NCBI RefSeq assembly: GCF_000224145.3
Contig: NC_020168.2
Span: forward strand, 6,030,887 to 6,094,886
DNA: 64,000 nucleotides
Source of the DNA: Ciona intestinalis
Taxonomy: Eukaryota > Chordata > Ascidiacea > Phlebobranchia > Cionidae
Reading direction: 5' to 3'
The position numbers and the translations under genes are program-made. The notes under the pieces are model-generated. The model saw only the letters and a program-made list of their open reading frames with translations, was not told the DNA's origin and did no database searches. Below are positions 61,779 through 64,000 of the stretch, in pieces (positions within the stretch are counted from its first letter, which is position 1; every line of letters starts with the position of its first letter).

Positions 61779-63176
61779 TCAGCTTATATCCGCCAGTGCT
61801 TTTATGCATAAATTTATTCTTTCCATTTTGTCGGTTTCATTGTCCCAATCCAAGACCTGCTGATAAGCATCAATAGCTGTTTGAAATGCTGTTTTAGCAT
61901 TTCCCAACATTTTAAGCTTTGAGTAAGCCACCCCTAAGTTATTGTGGCACAGTCCATAAAGTCGGTATAAAACAGCGTCTTTCTTGAATTCCAATTCCAT
62001 TAAATGTATTGCTCTTTGATGCACTTTAATTGACTCTTGATAATGGAAAAGTCTATTGTAACAGAAACCCGTACACTTCAAACATCTGCTTAACTGCCTG
62101 CACTTGAAATGTGATTCTATGTTGGTAACAGTTTCAACTGCTCCCGAAATTTCTTGTAACAATGAAAATCCGAAACTGTCAAAGTCATCTTTTTTTCTTG
62201 AATTCTTAACAAATGCCACTAGTTCTTGCATGGTGGCAGCGCATACAACCAACTGTTCAATGCACCTTCGTGGGTCACTGTTTTCTTTACAAAGCTGCAC
62301 TAACAAATGCATTACATTGATAGCAGCAATAATGTCTTCCCGCTCTCCCAGTTTAACTGCCATGTCTCTGCAATCTTTTAATATTTTGTTCCAGTCATCT
62401 TCAACGAACTCTTCTTTATGCTTTACTGCCACATTGACCATTTGTTGCAAAACTTGGGGAACATGCTCAGTTTCTTCAAGTCCCACCAAACACTTGGCAA
62501 TATCTGTCTTCACCTGACACTTGGTAACCCCAACAACTTGTTCATCGAGTCTTTTTAGAATATTTCTAGCTTTCTCATATTCTGATTCTCGTTGGTATGA
62601 AGCAGCCATCTCTGCCAAAAGTAAAACACTTGAATATGCTTTGGGTGCATACAGGATAACCAGAAAAACTCTTCCCCCAAAAAGGAGGGAAAACGAAGGT
62701 ACAATAAGTTACTTACTAACCAAACAGTTTGGGAAGTTGGTAAGCTTCGTTTGCTGATTCGGACATCAATACAGGCGGTAAGTCTCCCTGAGAAATAAAG
62801 CGGTTATCTCCACATTCTACAGCGTGTACGCGCATGAATAATTAAATATACCGACACCATACAGATATGACTCGCCTTTGATTTTATGTGTATGTCAATC
62901 AAATTTTCGAGTGTCCTATTCCGTGGCAAATGCGATACTGTGATGTCTGAAAGTAAACGTAATCTACACGTTGGGCACCTACAAATATTGTCATTTTAAG
63001 TCGTCTAAATTCATATAACAAAAAACTTAGACATACCTATTAGTTTGCCCTTCCTTGAATACATCTGCTGCACAAGAACGACACAAGTTATGTTGGCAAG
63101 GCAGTGCAACGATCGGTTTCTTTAACAGCTCAAGACAAATAGGACAAGTTAATTCTTCCTGCATTTGCTCATTCAT
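61779..63176 (-). CDS. RING finger plus TPR protein, probable E3 ubiquitin ligase
   Basis: Four exons in phase (63176-63037, 62978-62852, 62787-62721, 62611-61779) give about 388 aa. Residues 10-55 are a complete C3HC4 [15 protein letters not shown], then [11 protein letters not shown], then CPTCR across the first splice. It is followed by [14 protein letters not shown], a phrase common after the RING of TRIM proteins. No B-box or SPRY follows; the remaining 280 aa are helical and close with TPR-type units ([20 protein letters not shown], and [20 protein letters not shown]). A RING with a C-terminal TPR array suggests a ubiquitin ligase with a protein-binding scaffold. The second exon may instead end at a GC donor near 62875, also in phase. 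The start is the ATG nearest the RING; an AG acceptor-like site lies 65 bp upstream. Confidence 0.82.
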
Positions 63177-63701
63177 CTTTACTTTGAACTGCAGTTTTTC
63201 TACCTTCGATAAACGCGCGTCTCTAGCTTTTGGTAAACTATATTTGTGAGTTAAAATATTAATCAGCGAACAAGCGTCTGCTTCAATATATGTGTACTTG
63301 GTAAACGGTTACAGACACGCACCACTCGGTATGTTTGCTCAAGCCTAAACGCAAACGAACTTTTCACTGTGGTAATATAGGCTGGTAATTCTCTCCACAT
63401 TTAATATCACCCCGGATACCATGTATGAACCGCTGATTTATTTCCAGTAATCAGAACAATTCCACTTTCAAACGAACCATGTCAGGAAATCGTATCAGTT
63501 TCACATGGAATATACAAACCAGTGCCATATCAACTCAAACATTCTTATTCTCTGTTTTATTAAAACGAATTTAAAATACAGCAACCGTTCAAACATTAAT
63601 CTAAATTATCTGGGGTTATAAAAATAAAACTCTACACTATATTTAAAACAGTGTTTACATTAAAACACATTGCTTAGTATCCAACAGAAACACCACACAA
63701 T
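63177..63701. other. Region between two minus-strand genes
   Basis: It holds the 5' flank of the RING-TPR gene and the 3' flank of the gene at 63702. No exon, repeat or RNA gene is recognised. Confidence 0.5.
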
Positions 63702-63875
63702 CTATGGAGCTTTAAACTTTGCATGGTACGTGGCCATCTGCAGCTGCCTCCGGATTCTATCAGCTTCCAGTTCCCGATAATAGATATCATGATCATCACG
63801 TGCGATTCTTTCTTGTAGTTCGCTTACTTCTCGCTCCATCTTTTCACGAAGTCCAGTCTTCATCTGACGAAGCAA
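63702..63875 (-). CDS. Last exon of an unidentified coiled-coil protein (partial)
   Basis: A clear acceptor (ACAG at the 63876 side) opens a 174-nt exon in phase 0 that ends in a stop at 63702-63704. Its 57 residues are strongly helical and charged: LREKMEREVSELQERI, DIYYRELEADRIRRQLQM, ending KFKAP. The heptad pattern suggests a coiled coil, as in centrosomal or ciliary proteins. The rest of the gene lies to the right, outside the window, so no family can be named. Confidence 0.7.
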   Translation of the reverse strand: MLRQMKTGLREKMEREVSELQERIARDDHDIYYRELEADRIRRQLQMATYHAKFKAP

Positions 63876-64000
63876 CTGTAAGGAGAAAATGGCAAGAACT
63901 GCTTCATTAATTGTTCACATGCACTCTCATAATATAGTTGTTTGAGAATTTATTTTAGACTGAAGGTATTCACCACATTATGCAGTCACTAATGCGTTGA

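Noticed and set aside
62104-62757. Plus-strand frames opposite the RING-TPR gene
   Set aside because: Shadow frames of the TPR exon, which has convincing motifs on the minus strand.

Overview
The window looks like nuclear DNA of a tunicate, most likely a Ciona species. It has animal gene content (GNPNAT1, TECPR2, RRN3, cathepsin L, OXNAD1), many short exons split by small AT-rich introns with clear GT-AG borders, a tRNA-derived composite SINE and a very abundant MITE of about 190 bp. Both repeats resemble families described from Ciona. All gene models here were built by hand by joining exons whose reading phases agree across the splice sites.

Layout. 0.4-5.5 kb: an uncharacterised multi-exon gene (+). 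5.9-7.8 kb: GNPNAT1 (-). 9.1-29.5 kb: a cluster of three C-type-lectin membrane receptors, here called A, B and C. A (+, 9.1-12.6 kb) carries lectin and EGF domains, one membrane span and a short tail with several phosphotyrosine motifs. B (-, 16.7-24.4 kb) carries almost the same extracellular part, but its cytoplasmic part is a tandem receptor tyrosine phosphatase. C (+, 25.0-29.5 kb) is divergent from B and has two lectin-like regions, a fibronectin-III-like region, a membrane span and another tyrosine-rich tail. About twenty MITE copies sit in this cluster and almost none elsewhere. 30.2-42.4 kb: TECPR2 (+). 43.3-45.3 kb: a novel gene (-) with five exact 21-residue repeats, a run of microexons and a charged tail. 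46.8-52.6 kb: RRN3 (+). 53.9-57.2 kb: a cathepsin L-like protease (+). 59.7-61.7 kb: OXNAD1 (+). 61.8-63.2 kb: a RING-TPR protein (-). 63.7-63.9 kb: the last exon of another gene (-).

The most interesting part is the A/B pair. The two genes form a large inverted repeat that covers only the extracellular exons and their introns. Signal peptide, membrane span and cytoplasmic exons are unrelated or strongly diverged. That is the pattern of an old paired-receptor locus whose ligand-binding parts are kept alike by gene conversion while the signalling parts differ: one with kinase-target tyrosines, the other with the phosphatase. Function and ligand are inference. Three runs of 50 N (12742-12791, 39774-39823, 60541-60590) mark assembly gaps; the first is followed by a second copy of the last three exons of A, which is probably an assembly or haplotype artefact.
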